Shown: positions 25,479-34,694 of the stretch, one piece after another
How positions within the stretch are numbered: the first letter of the stretch is position 1
Layout of the letters: each line of letters opens with the position of its first letter
Assembly (NCBI GenBank): GCA_012719175.1
Contig: JAAYAX010000011.1
Coordinates: forward strand, 62,001-126,000
Origin: Methanomassiliicoccus sp.
Lineage (GTDB): Archaea > Thermoplasmatota > Thermoplasmata > Methanomassiliicoccales > Methanomassiliicoccaceae
Length of the DNA stretch: 64,000 bases
Direction: 5' to 3'
Notes under the pieces: model-generated
What the model was told of the DNA's origin: nothing
What the model saw: the letters and a program-made list of their open reading frames with translations, nothing else
Database searches by the model: none
Translations under genes and position numbers: made by a program

Positions 25479-26492
25479 CTTCTCGCTCGGCTCCGGTTCC
25501 TCTTTCTCCAGCAGCTCCGGGCGGCCCCGTATGCGTCTCATGATGAGCAGGGACACCAGGCTGACGGTCAAAGCCAGCACCAGGCCTATGACCATAAGGG
25601 AATGGGAGAGGTCGAAGTCCCTCACGAAGCCGCTGGTCCCAGGGAGGGAGTCCCTCTTCAGGGACGCGTCCTGTGTGATCTGGGTGAGGGGCGAGATGTT
25701 CACGCTATAGGATGTTCCTACGTACCCGTTCTTGGACAGCAGGAGCTCATAGGCACCGGGCGGCACCTGGTTGAAGGTGTAGTTCCCGTCGCTATCCGAG
25801 GACGTGACCTGGTTGGCCTTGCCCTCGGCGGAGAGCATGACCTTGACCCCCTGCAGCGGGTTACCGTTGTAGACCACCCTCCCGCTCAGACCCCCATAGA
25901 AGTTGGAGGAGGCATCCAGCGTGAGGTCGATCACCACATCGCTTCCCTTGGCGATGGTGATGGGGTCCGGGTATACCGTGGTGTTATAGCCGATCTTGGA
26001 GGCCTTGATGATGTAGACCCCCGGGGTTATGTTCTCCACCCTGAAGGCGCCGTACGGCGAGGTCGACTGAGCAGAGAAGTTGGCCACGGAGTTGATGAGG
26101 GAGACCGTCACATTGCTAAGGGTGGTGACCCCGTCGGTAACCCGGCCGCTCACCGTTCCCAGCACCTCGTACAGGACGAAGGACAGAGTGCTGATGCTGG
26201 CCGATATGTTCGAGTAGGACGTGGTAGCTTTATAGCCCTCGTAGGAGGCGGTTATCTCGTAGGTGCCAGCAGGCAGCGAGATCTCGAAGTTGCCCCCGGC
26301 ATTGGTTAGGACGGGAGCGTGGAACACGTCGGTCTCCATGTTGCGGATGGATATGGAGACGCCCTGGAAGGGGCTGCCGTTGACCCTCTCCACGTGGCCG
26401 CTGAGGGTGATGTCGTCGGCCCCCGCTGCCATGCCCGGTACGATAGCGATGCCCACCACCAGCAGCGCGAGCAGGAACGCGGAGGCCCTCAT
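25467..26492 (-). CDS. Surface protein with carboxypeptidase-regulatory-like repeats
   Basis: About 341 residues from ATG 26492 (MRASAFLLALLVVGIAIVPG), giving a clear signal peptide cut near AAGADD. Three to four repeats of the carboxypeptidase regulatory beta-sandwich follow: LSGHVERVNGSPFQGVSISI, VSGRVTDGVTTLSNVTVSLI, LSGRVVYNGNPLQGVKVMLS, each closing with GxYxIxAS-like strands. A C-terminal membrane helix (LMVIGLVLALTVSLVSLLIM) with an RRIRGR stop signal anchors it. Several NxT/S sites suggest glycosylation outside. An upstream in-frame ATG at 26519 is possible. Function unknown, probably cell-surface structure or binding. Confidence 0.72.
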   Translation of the reverse strand: MRASAFLLALLVVGIAIVPGMAAGADDITLSGHVERVNGSPFQGVSISIRNMETDVFHAPVLTNAGGNFEISLPAGTYEITASYEGYKATTSYSNISASISTLSFVLYEVLGTVSGRVTDGVTTLSNVTVSLINSVANFSAQSTSPYGAFRVENITPGVYIIKASKIGYNTTVYPDPITIAKGSDVVIDLTLDASSNFYGGLSGRVVYNGNPLQGVKVMLSAEGKANQVTSSDSDGNYTFNQVPPGAYELLLSKNGYVGTSYSVNISPLTQITQDASLKRDSLPGTSGFVRDFDLSHSLMVIGLVLALTVSLVSLLIMRRIRGRPELLEKEEPEPSEKSQA

Positions 26493-26699
26493 ATTTTCAG
26501 CCCATGGTCCTTCGCACATAAAACTTTTCTTCTGTGCGTGGACGCTTCCAGCACCATGGAGGAAGCGCTCTTCAACGCCCTGCGGTGAGGCCAGATAGGC
26601 CCCGAGATCGGTGGGAAGCGCCCGCACTTTCGATTATCTGCCCGAAAGCTAGTAATATCGGAAAGGGGAATCGAGCATGATTTCAACGGTGTAAGAGAG

Positions 26700-29600
26700 A
26701 TGCATAAGGTTTCTAGGAAGTTCAAAAAGGACGAGGTCATCTCCTTGCTGGACCCCCTCATCGCGAAGTGGTTCAACGGTAAGTTCAAGGATTTCACGGA
26801 GCCCCAGTCGTTCGCCATACCCCTCATCCACAGGCGGGAGAACGTCCTGGTGTCCTCACCCACGGGGTCTGGCAAGACCCTCACCGCTTTCACATCCATA
26901 ATCAACGAGCTGTTCAAGTACTCCCAGGAAGGACGTCTGGAGGACCGCGTTTACGCCGTCTACATATCGCCCCTCAAGGCCCTGGCCAACGACATCAACC
27001 GCAACCTCGAGGAGCCCCTGCGGGAGATGAAGGAGGTGGCCGATAAGGAGGGGATCGAGTTCCCCAAGATCCGGGTGGGTGTTCGTACAGGGGACACCTC
27101 CCAGGCTGAGCGGCAGAAGATGCTCCGCAAGCCCCCTCACATACTCATCACCACTCCCGAATCGCTGGCCCTGGTGCTCGCGGCCCCCAAGTTCCGCGAG
27201 AAGCTGGCGCAGGTGGAGTATGTCATCCTGGACGAGATCCACGAGGTGTGCGACTCCAAGCGCGGGGTGTTCCTGTCACTGACATTGGAGAGGCTGCAGG
27301 AGCTGTGCGCCCGCCCCTTCGTGCGCGTAGGCCTATCTGCCACTCTGGCCCCCATCGAGGAGGTGGCCGAGTACCTGGTGGGCTATGAGAACGGTAAGCC
27401 ACGAGAGGTGAACGTGGTGGAGATCATGCGCCAGAGGGACCTCGACGTCAGGGTGGAGTGCCCCACCGACGACATGACCGCCCTGCCCTACGAGATAGTC
27501 AACTCCAAGATGTACGACCAGCTTTTCGAGATGATCCAGGAGCACCGCACCACCATAGTGTTCACCAACACCCGGTCGGGCACGGAGAACGTGGTGTACA
27601 AGCTGAAGGAGAGAGGACTGGAGAACATCGAGGCCCACCACGGGTCCCTTGCCAAGGAGATAAGGCTGGACGTTGAGGAGAGGCTCAAGAAGGGCGAGCT
27701 GAAGTGCGTCGTCTCCTCCACCTCCCTGGAACTGGGCATTGACATCGGGTTCGTGGACCTGGTGGTGCAGATAGGCTCGCCGAAATCGGTGGCCAAGGGC
27801 CTGCAGCGCATCGGCCGGAGCGGGCACGGTCTTGGTCTCACGTCCAAGGGCCGCATGCTGGTGTTCGAGAAGGACGACCTGGTGGAGTGCGCGGTGCTGT
27901 GCCGGGCCGCGCACCGCAAGCACATCGACCGGGTGGCCATATCCGAGAACTGCCTCGACGTGCTGTCCCAGAGCCTCGTGGGAATGTCCCTGGAGCAGCG
28001 GTGGGACGTGGACAAGGCCTTGGAGGTGGTCCGCCGATCGTACTGCTACCGCAACCTCCCCAAGCAGCAGTACCTGGAGGTGCTGAGGTACCTGGGCAGC
28101 AAGGACGCCTTCGAGGGTGTGTACCCCAAGCTGTGGTATGACGAGGCGGAGGGGCGGTTCGGGCGCCGGTCCGGCTCCCGCATGATCTACTTCCTGAACC
28201 TTGGTACCATACCGGAGGAGGCCAACTACAAGGTGTTCACGGAGAAGGGTGGTCTGATCGGCGACCTTACCGAGAAGTTCGTGGAGAGGCTCTCCTCCCG
28301 GGATGTGTTCGTTCTCGGCGGTAAATCGTATGAGTACGTGAGGACCAAGGGCATGAAGGCGTTCGTGAAGGAGGCCGCCGGCCGCAAACCCACGGTACCC
28401 ACGTGGAGCGGCGAGATGCTGCCCCGGTCCTTCGACCTGTCCATGAACATCGCCACCTTCCGCCGTGAGCTGATGCACAAGTTGGGCCGCGAGGACCGGG
28501 AGATAATCGAGTGGCTGTGCTCCTTCGGCATCGACCATGGCTCCGCCCGCTCCATCCTCTCCTACTTCCGGGAGCAGAAGGCCGCCTGCGACTTCATCCC
28601 CAACGACAAGGAGCTGGCGATCGAGGGCTACATGGACATGAGCGGCAACCACAGCGTCATCTTCCACTTCCCCTTCGGGCGGCGGGTGAACGATGCCCTC
28701 TCCCGGGCGTACGCCTTCATGCTCACCCAGCAGATCGGCGGGAACGTATCGGTCACCATAACCGATGACACGTTCATGGTGTCCTCGCCCAAACGCATCG
28801 AGCTTCAGGGGCTGGAAGGCATAGTCCGTTCCACGATGCTGGAGGACGTCCTGATGAGAGCTGTCAAGGACTCGGAGCTGTTCAAGCAGAGGTTCCGCCA
28901 TACCGCCTCCCGAAGCTTCATGATCCTCCGTAACTACAAGGGCAGGGAGGTGTCCGTGGGCAGGCAGCAGGTGCGCTCCACTTACCTCCTTGAGGCGCTA
29001 AGCAACATGAAAGGTGTCCCCGTCATCGATGAGACCTACCGGGAGATCATGGAGGACGTGATGGACATCAAGAACGCCCAGGTGGTGCTGCGCTCCATCG
29101 AGAGCGGCGATGTTAAGGTAAGGTCCATCGACTACACCTCCACGCCCTCGCCGTTCGCCCACAATGCCGTCCTCGCGGGAATATCGGACATGGTCCTCAT
29201 GGAGGACCGCGGCGCCCTCCTGAGGGAGCTGCACCGCAAGGTGCTCTCCAAGGTCATGGGCTCGGAGGTCTCGGAGTTCGAGTTCACCGAGGATCAGGTG
29301 GTGCCCTACTTCCGCAAGCGGCTAGGTACAGTGACCAGTAAAGAGGATCTCCTATCCCTGGTCCGGCGGGCCGCCCCCATACGAGTGCTGAAGGAGAAGG
29401 GCCGTAACGTCTATCCCTACACCATATCCTCACGTGAGCAGGTGGACGCGTGGTCCCGGGAGCTCATCGAGGAGGGGGCCATATCCTCAGTGTACATCGA
29501 CGACGCTTACTTCGTTCCCGCGGAGGACCTTCCCACATACATCTCGGTGCTGTCCCGGGACCGGACCTTGGGAGAACTGGAGAGCTCCATTCTGCAGGAG

Positions 29601-32078
29601 CTTTCAGATCCGCGCACGCCGCAGGAGCTGGCGGAGAGGTTGGACATCGCCAGCGACAAGGTCTATCCGGCTTTGCGTAAGCTGGAGGCAACGGGAGGGG
29701 TGGGACGAGTCGTTTACAAGGACGGCAGGTGGTCATACCGACGGCGGGAGGTCGAGCGCAGACCTTACCAGGAGGCCCTGGACGAGGTCCTGCTACGCCA
29801 CATGGAATGCTATGCTCCGGCCACCGCGGAGGAGGCAGCCTACGCCCTCGGCATCGATGATGCTGGGGTCCGTCAGGCCCTGGACGACCTGTCGCAGGAG
29901 GGCCGCGTCGCCAAGGGCCGCTTCCTGGTGTCCGAGCACGAGCAGTACATGCTCAAGCGGGACTACCTTCGTCTCAAGACCAATGACCTCAAGGCTTACG
30001 ATCACCGCACTGTGGAGAGGTACCGCCGCTCCAAACAGGAGCGGGTGTTCCCGTCCGTCGAGGCCCTGTTCGACCACTACGGGGACCTGGGCATGCCCCT
30101 GGACGCGTTCTACCGCGTCGAGGGGTTCCAGCTCAAGGACTGGGAGGAGATGCGCCGCTCCGGGGACCTGCTGCTGGGGCGCTTCCTGCGCGGCCGGGTG
30201 AGGTACGTGCGGGCCAGGGACGCCCCGGCATACGTGGCGGCGTACCGCAACGGTCCCCTAAGGCCTCTGGACCAGCGGGTGCTGGACGTCATCCGCTCTA
30301 GCGATGAGGGCACGTCCCTGCGGCAGATCGTGCCCTTGGTGGGCGCCGGTAAGGATGAGGTGAAGGAGAGCGTGGACCGCCTGGACCGCAACATGCACAT
30401 CGTCAGGAGGTTCGAGGAGAGGGAGGAGTGGTCGTCGGAGAACGTCTACCTTGCGTACGACGCTCCCGCCTACGAGGGCGATCCCTACAGGGACATCGTG
30501 GAGAGGTTCGTGAGGGTCCACGGCCCCGTGTCCATATACTCTATCACCACCGCCACCCAGTTCCCCATGGCCCAGGTGGCCGCGGTGCTCGATTCCCTGG
30601 ACGTGGAGACCATCAGCGTGGGCGAGTCCCGGGAGGAGATGTACCTCTTCAAGGACGAGATGGACGCCCTCCGAAGCGCGCCCAGCCCCTCCACGGGGAT
30701 GAGGGTGGTCTCGCTCTACGATCCCTCGGTGCAGTCTCTGTGGGCCTCCATAGCCGCCCGCTATGGGGACCGGTGGATCTTCCCCATCGTCGCCGACGGA
30801 CGCCTGGTGGGAGGTGCAGAGAAGTGGAACATGAGCGGCTGCGTGGAGATCAGGGAGCTGGACCTCGAGGACCCAGCGCTTTTGCCACAGGCCCTGGAGG
30901 CGCTGGACCGGTTCATGGCCTTCTACTCCATGATGGGCTTCGACATCGTCCGCCTCCGCGAGGTCCTGGACACTGCCCCGCAGGACGTGCCCGAGGACAT
31001 TGAGAAGGTGCTCATCGAGCACGACTACGTGCGCATGGGGGCCATGTTCGCCAAGGGCTCCATGGTCCTGGACCGCCATCCCTGGGAGGACGTCATGTCC
31101 TTCGTCCTGTGGAAGCAGCACATAGAAACCAAGCGCCATTTCACCAACGTCCTGGAGGCGATGAAGACCGTCGGGGGGTTGAGGTCGGACGCGGCCGCGG
31201 CCCTGCGGTGCAAGAACCGCATTCCCCTGAAGAAGATGTTCGAGATGGGCTTCCTGATCAAGGTGCAGGCCATCCCCGACTATGTCACCTTCTGCTCCCT
31301 GGAGTTCGCGTCCCTGTGCCGCCGGGCCAAGGACCGGGAGATAACGGACGAGATGGCCTCGGTCATCCAGACCATTGCCGAGAACAAGCCCCTGTCGCGG
31401 AACCAGCTCTTCGACCGCTCTCCCCTGGGCCACCGGGGCACGCACGATGCGCTCAAGGCCCTGAACAACGCCACCATAACCTACGTGGACCAGAACAAGA
31501 GGGTGCGCCTGATCCCTCCCAGCACGCTCAGCGTTCCCGAGGCCAGGAAGGAGATCGTACGGCACTGCTTCCGCAACTTCGGCCTGTTCACGGCGGAGAA
31601 CCTGGCACGGTTCATACGGTACGAGCTGTCCATGAAGGAGCTCCGCACCACCCTGGCCGAGCTGGAGAGGGACGGATCCCTAGCGAAGGGGTTCCTGGTG
31701 GAGGGTGAGGAGAACGTGTACTGGGTAATGAGGGAGGACCTGGGAAGGATCGGAAAGATGAAGGCCACGGAGAAGTTCGTGCTCGGTCCCGAGGATGCCC
31801 TGCACACCTACCTGGGGGAGAGGATAAGGCAGGACCTGGGAGGCAGCTATTACTCCCTGGTCATGGACGGCCCCCGAACGGTGGGCTCCTTCTGGGGGAG
31901 GATCAAGGCCACGGATATGATGGTCCAGAACTTCAAGGGGGACGCGGATGCGCGCCTCATACTGAACCGCTATCTGAGGTCCCTGGGCCTATCCATCAGG
32001 GTGGCCGACAACGTCCCCACCATTCCCGACTGGGAGGTCCAGGCCTTCTATGAGAAGACCCATCCGGGCGAGGTCTGA
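26700..32078 (+). CDS. Giant Lhr-family DNA helicase with an extended C-terminus
   Basis: 1792 residues. Residues 1-870 are an Lhr core: Walker A SSPTGSGKT, VILDEIHEV (DEIH), SATLAP, TNTRSGTENV, STSLELGIDIG and QRIGRSGHGLG, then the winged-helix and DUF4145-like Lhr bundle with GEMLPRSFDLS. The roughly 900-residue remainder is mostly tandem winged-helix units (for example TPQELAERLDIASDKVYPALRKL; TAEEAAYALGIDDAGVRQAL; FTAENLARFIRYELSMKELRT) plus a stretch near 1353-1375, RYGDRWIFPIVADGRLVGG, like the AlkZ/Lhr C-terminal beta domain. Archaeal Lhr is usually only the core, about 850-950 residues. It is expected to translocate on single-stranded DNA in repair. Single gene with an ATG at 26700. 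Confidence 0.85.
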   Translation: MHKVSRKFKKDEVISLLDPLIAKWFNGKFKDFTEPQSFAIPLIHRRENVLVSSPTGSGKTLTAFTSIINELFKYSQEGRLEDRVYAVYISPLKALANDINRNLEEPLREMKEVADKEGIEFPKIRVGVRTGDTSQAERQKMLRKPPHILITTPESLALVLAAPKFREKLAQVEYVILDEIHEVCDSKRGVFLSLTLERLQELCARPFVRVGLSATLAPIEEVAEYLVGYENGKPREVNVVEIMRQRDLDVRVECPTDDMTALPYEIVNSKMYDQLFEMIQEHRTTIVFTNTRSGTENVVYKLKERGLENIEAHHGSLAKEIRLDVEERLKKGELKCVVSSTSLELGIDIGFVDLVVQIGSPKSVAKGLQRIGRSGHGLGLTSKGRMLVFEKDDLVECAVLCRAAHRKHIDRVAISENCLDVLSQSLVGMSLEQRWDVDKALEVVRRSYCYRNLPKQQYLEVLRYLGSKDAFEGVYPKLWYDEAEGRFGRRSGSRMIYFLNLGTIPEEANYKVFTEKGGLIGDLTEKFVERLSSRDVFVLGGKSYEYVRTKGMKAFVKEAAGRKPTVPTWSGEMLPRSFDLSMNIATFRRELMHKLGREDREIIEWLCSFGIDHGSARSILSYFREQKAACDFIPNDKELAIEGYMDMSGNHSVIFHFPFGRRVNDALSRAYAFMLTQQIGGNVSVTITDDTFMVSSPKRIELQGLEGIVRSTMLEDVLMRAVKDSELFKQRFRHTASRSFMILRNYKGREVSVGRQQVRSTYLLEALSNMKGVPVIDETYREIMEDVMDIKNAQVVLRSIESGDVKVRSIDYTSTPSPFAHNAVLAGISDMVLMEDRGALLRELHRKVLSKVMGSEVSEFEFTEDQVVPYFRKRLGTVTSKEDLLSLVRRAAPIRVLKEKGRNVYPYTISSREQVDAWSRELIEEGAISSVYIDDAYFVPAEDLPTYISVLSRDRTLGELESSILQELSDPRTPQELAERLDIASDKVYPALRKLEATGGVGRVVYKDGRWSYRRREVERRPYQEALDEVLLRHMECYAPATAEEAAYALGIDDAGVRQALDDLSQEGRVAKGRFLVSEHEQYMLKRDYLRLKTNDLKAYDHRTVERYRRSKQERVFPSVEALFDHYGDLGMPLDAFYRVEGFQLKDWEEMRRSGDLLLGRFLRGRVRYVRARDAPAYVAAYRNGPLRPLDQRVLDVIRSSDEGTSLRQIVPLVGAGKDEVKESVDRLDRNMHIVRRFEEREEWSSENVYLAYDAPAYEGDPYRDIVERFVRVHGPVSIYSITTATQFPMAQVAAVLDSLDVETISVGESREEMYLFKDEMDALRSAPSPSTGMRVVSLYDPSVQSLWASIAARYGDRWIFPIVADGRLVGGAEKWNMSGCVEIRELDLEDPALLPQALEALDRFMAFYSMMGFDIVRLREVLDTAPQDVPEDIEKVLIEHDYVRMGAMFAKGSMVLDRHPWEDVMSFVLWKQHIETKRHFTNVLEAMKTVGGLRSDAAAALRCKNRIPLKKMFEMGFLIKVQAIPDYVTFCSLEFASLCRRAKDREITDEMASVIQTIAENKPLSRNQLFDRSPLGHRGTHDALKALNNATITYVDQNKRVRLIPPSTLSVPEARKEIVRHCFRNFGLFTAENLARFIRYELSMKELRTTLAELERDGSLAKGFLVEGEENVYWVMREDLGRIGKMKATEKFVLGPEDALHTYLGERIRQDLGGSYYSLVMDGPRTVGSFWGRIKATDMMVQNFKGDADARLILNRYLRSLGLSIRVADNVPTIPDWEVQAFYEKTHPGEV

Positions 32079-32113
32079 GCGACCCTCCCCGCTTCCGGTC
32101 TTTAATACCGTTA

Positions 32114-32126
32114 ATGTTTAAATATT
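32114..32126 (+). promoter_or_regulatory. TATA box for the HTH regulator
   Basis: GTTTAAATATTG lies about 25-30 bases before the ATG at 32148, so the transcript is nearly leaderless. Confidence 0.45.
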
Positions 32127-32147
32127 GTTAACTCGTTCCGATGCCTC

Positions 32148-32540
32148 ATGAAGATCCCCTGCGAGCTTATTGTCTGGTATGTACTCCCATCAATAAGACG
32201 CGAGCTGGCGAGGGAGCTTGTGGAGAAGCACAGGTTCACCCAGGCGGAGGTGGCTAGGCGTTTCGGGGTCACTGACGCCGCCATATCCCAGTATCTGAAG
32301 TCCAAGAGAGGGACCAACAGGGAGCTGGAGGGAAGCGGGAAGTACGAGGAGTTCCGCGAGGAGATCGCCCGCTCCGCCCAGCGCATCGTGGCCGGCTCCG
32401 ACATCGTGACCGAGACCTGCCGGGTATGCGACATGGTGAAGCGCAGCGGGATGCTCGTGAAGGTCTACGAGACCCATACGGGGATAAAGGCGCCCGAGTG
32501 CGTGTGCACTACGTGCTCGACGAACGACACGAGGGCATAG
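32148..32540 (+). CDS. HTH transcriptional regulator (COG2522 type)
   Basis: 130 residues. MKIPCELIVWYVLPSIRREL is followed by FTQAEVARRFGVTDAAISQYLKSKRG, an XRE-like helix-turn-helix, then a helical segment and a C-terminal Cys cluster (CRVCDM ... CVCTTC) that could bind zinc or an Fe-S cluster. Matches a conserved archaeal family of predicted DNA-binding proteins. The 3' end overlaps the convergent glycosylase gene by 32 bases. Confidence 0.85.
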   Translation: MKIPCELIVWYVLPSIRRELARELVEKHRFTQAEVARRFGVTDAAISQYLKSKRGTNRELEGSGKYEEFREEIARSAQRIVAGSDIVTETCRVCDMVKRSGMLVKVYETHTGIKAPECVCTTCSTNDTRA

Positions 32541-33351
32541 GCGCCCGCTCTCTCTTGTTCTCCCGGTCCTCGGCGATGTACAGGTACTCCTGGGCATAAC
32601 CGGCATACCTACCGAAATGCCGCCGGGCATGCTCGCTCACCTTCTTGTAGCTCCCGGAGACCCCATAGATCTCTTTCATGGCCCGGGCGATGCGGACGTC
32701 CACCGGGCATGCTTGCAGATGGTCAAGTGAGAACAGGGCAATGCAGTCCGCGACCTTGTCTCCGATACCCTTTGCTCTCTTCAGGTAGCTTATTGCTTCC
32801 TCGTACGCCAGCCCCTGAAGGTGCTCCAGGTCGAACTCCCCGTCCCTGACGGCGCGGGCATAGCACCTTATCCAGTCCGCGCGGTAGCCCAGCCGGCAGG
32901 TGCCGATGTCCCCGGCCCCCTCCGCTATCTCCTCCGGCGTCGGGAAAGCATACTGGCCGTCGGGGAGCCGACGCCCGTAGGTGCGGCACAGGGCCTCGAT
33001 CATCTTCTTGATGCGGGGCACATTGGAGTAGGACGCCAGAAGGTAAGAGGCCGAGCACTCCCACACCTCCTGGCGGATCAGCCGCATTCCCCGGAAGCGG
33101 TCGATGATGGCGGATATGCACCGGTCCCGGGAAATGTCCTCGTAAATGGCCTCCAGGTCATCGTCCAGACGGAGATAGCGGCGCAGAAAGGCGGTGCTGA
33201 CGTCCCCATCGACGCGCAGTCGGTCGCCCTCCTGAAGAAGACGTACGGGCCTGGAGCCCACCACGCCCTTCCACCAGTCGCCCTCCCGGGACCATCGGAA
33301 CACCTGGCCGTTGTCCAGGGTGGACCTCAGGTCGAGCAGGGGAACCTTCAT
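32509..33351 (-). CDS. ogg: 8-oxoguanine DNA glycosylase (OGG1/AlkA type)
   Basis: 280 residues from ATG 33351 (MKVPLLDLRSTLDNGQVFRW). The LDNGQVFRW motif and the helix-hairpin-helix LKRAKGIGDKVADCIALFSL with catalytic Lys in GDK and Asp in CPVDVRIARAM match OGG1-like glycosylase/lyases. It removes 8-oxoguanine and nicks the strand. The start overlaps the methyltransferase stop as ATGA, so the two are co-translated with the adenosine kinase gene upstream. Confidence 0.9.
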   Translation of the reverse strand: MKVPLLDLRSTLDNGQVFRWSREGDWWKGVVGSRPVRLLQEGDRLRVDGDVSTAFLRRYLRLDDDLEAIYEDISRDRCISAIIDRFRGMRLIRQEVWECSASYLLASYSNVPRIKKMIEALCRTYGRRLPDGQYAFPTPEEIAEGAGDIGTCRLGYRADWIRCYARAVRDGEFDLEHLQGLAYEEAISYLKRAKGIGDKVADCIALFSLDHLQACPVDVRIARAMKEIYGVSGSYKKVSEHARRHFGRYAGYAQEYLYIAEDRENKRERAPMPSCRSSST

Positions 33352-34181
33352 CCTTTCTTCCTGGCTACGAACATCATGAGCTCGCTGGTGGCCTTGTAGG
33401 GTCCCCCCTCGTAATCCCCGTAGACCTCCTGGACATCGAAGCCGCATCGGTCCAGAAGCTCCAGGGCCTCGCGGTGAAAGAGGTAGCGGAGGGTGAACAC
33501 GGAGGTCACCCGCCGCAGGGTGCCGTCCTGACGGGAGATGTCGTAGAAGTAGGTGACCATCGTCCTCTGGTTGGGCTGGTCGAATATCTGGGACTCGAAC
33601 CAGGAGATGATCTCGCCCTGCTTGGTGAGCCTGGTCCCGCGGTGCCGCAGCAGGTGCTCGGGCCGGTCCAGGCGCGGGGAGAACACCACGAACGCGAACA
33701 GGCCCCCGTCCTCGAGGTGATCGCGGATATTGGTCAGCGCCGTCTCCTGGTCCTTGACCTCCAGGAGGTGAAGGAAGGAGTTGTACGGTATGAAGGCCAG
33801 CTTGAACTTGCGGTCCAGCTTGATGTCCCTGATATCTCCCTGGATGATGTCGACGCGCTGCTGCACATCGACGTCCTCGAGGTAGAGCTTGGTCGCGCAG
33901 TTGTCCATCATGGCGGTGCTGCGGTCCACGCCGGTGATCTCATATCCTGCGCGGGCGAAGGGAAGGAGGATGCGGCCGGTGCCGCTCATGCCCTCCAGGA
34001 TAGGTCCTCCGGTCCTATCGGCCAGCTTCAGATAGAACCTCACGTCCTCCTGATAGTCCTCGTGCCAGATATCGTAGTACTTGGCCGAGGCCTCGTACAG
34101 GTCCAGGTTCTCAACATCAGCGCTTGTATCCGATGCGTCGAAGGAACTCTCTCCTTTTCTTGGCGTCCTCATCTTTCTCAA
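33348..34181 (-). CDS. Class I SAM-dependent methyltransferase
   Basis: 277 residues. YYDIWHEDYQEDVRFYLKLA precedes motif I ILEGMSGTGRILLPFARAG (E/GxGxG-type), GVDRSTAMMD (motif II acid) and IIQGDIRDIKLDRKF, FIPYNSFLHLL. The family resembles small-molecule or ubiquinone/tRNA-type methyltransferases with LEDGGLFAFVVFSP. The 5' end overlaps the adenosine-specific kinase by about 65 bases if the first Met is used; the Met four codons in is an alternative start. Substrate unknown. Confidence 0.8.
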   Translation of the reverse strand: MRKMRTPRKGESSFDASDTSADVENLDLYEASAKYYDIWHEDYQEDVRFYLKLADRTGGPILEGMSGTGRILLPFARAGYEITGVDRSTAMMDNCATKLYLEDVDVQQRVDIIQGDIRDIKLDRKFKLAFIPYNSFLHLLEVKDQETALTNIRDHLEDGGLFAFVVFSPRLDRPEHLLRHRGTRLTKQGEIISWFESQIFDQPNQRTMVTYFYDISRQDGTLRRVTSVFTLRYLFHREALELLDRCGFDVQEVYGDYEGGPYKATSELMMFVARKKG

Positions 34182-34599
34182 CCCCCAGTGGCGTCTGTCC
34201 GTCGACCACTCCGATGATGCCTCTCCCCTTCTCGGTCTCAGCCACCAGCACCTCGGCCTCGTTCGCCGTGGCGCAGAAGATGCCGCACACCTCGGGCACC
34301 GCCTTGATGGCCCCCAGAACGTTGATGGGATAGGCCTGCGAGAGCACTACGACGAAGGTGTGTCCGGCCGCAATACGTTGGGCGTTGTCCACGGCGGCCG
34401 CGCGCAGCTCATCATCATTCCCCTCGACCCTGATGAGCCTGTCCGCCGAGGCCTCACAGAACGCGATCCCGAACTTGATCCCGGGCACCGAGTTGACCAA
34501 TGCTTCGTAGATGTCCTCGGCCGTCTTGATGAAATGGGACTGCCCGACGATGATGTTGGCATCGGCGGGTTTCCTCAGCTCCACTGCGTCCGTCCTCAT
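34117..34599 (-). CDS. Adenosine-specific kinase
   Basis: 160 residues that match the small archaeal adenosine-specific kinase family (PF04008) over the whole length: NIIVGQSHFIKTAEDIYEAL, FGIAFCEASADRLIRVEGND, AGHTFVVVLSQAYPINVLGA, VCGIFCATANEAEVLVAETE and GRGIIGVVDGQTPLGVE. It phosphorylates adenosine. First gene of the three-gene minus-strand group with the methyltransferase and glycosylase. Confidence 0.9.
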   Translation of the reverse strand: MRTDAVELRKPADANIIVGQSHFIKTAEDIYEALVNSVPGIKFGIAFCEASADRLIRVEGNDDELRAAAVDNAQRIAAGHTFVVVLSQAYPINVLGAIKAVPEVCGIFCATANEAEVLVAETEKGRGIIGVVDGQTPLGVEKDEDAKKRREFLRRIGYKR

Positions 34600-34694
34600 G
34601 CTCTCTCATACCGAAGTGCCCCTCCCGTGATAAATATCCTTGCTATCTGGGCTCAGGGAGAATCTTATTAGGCGGGCGGTGTGATGGCCTGCGC

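Noticed and set aside
27333-28901. A 522-codon open frame opposite the Lhr helicase
   Set aside because: High-GC shadow of a strongly supported gene.
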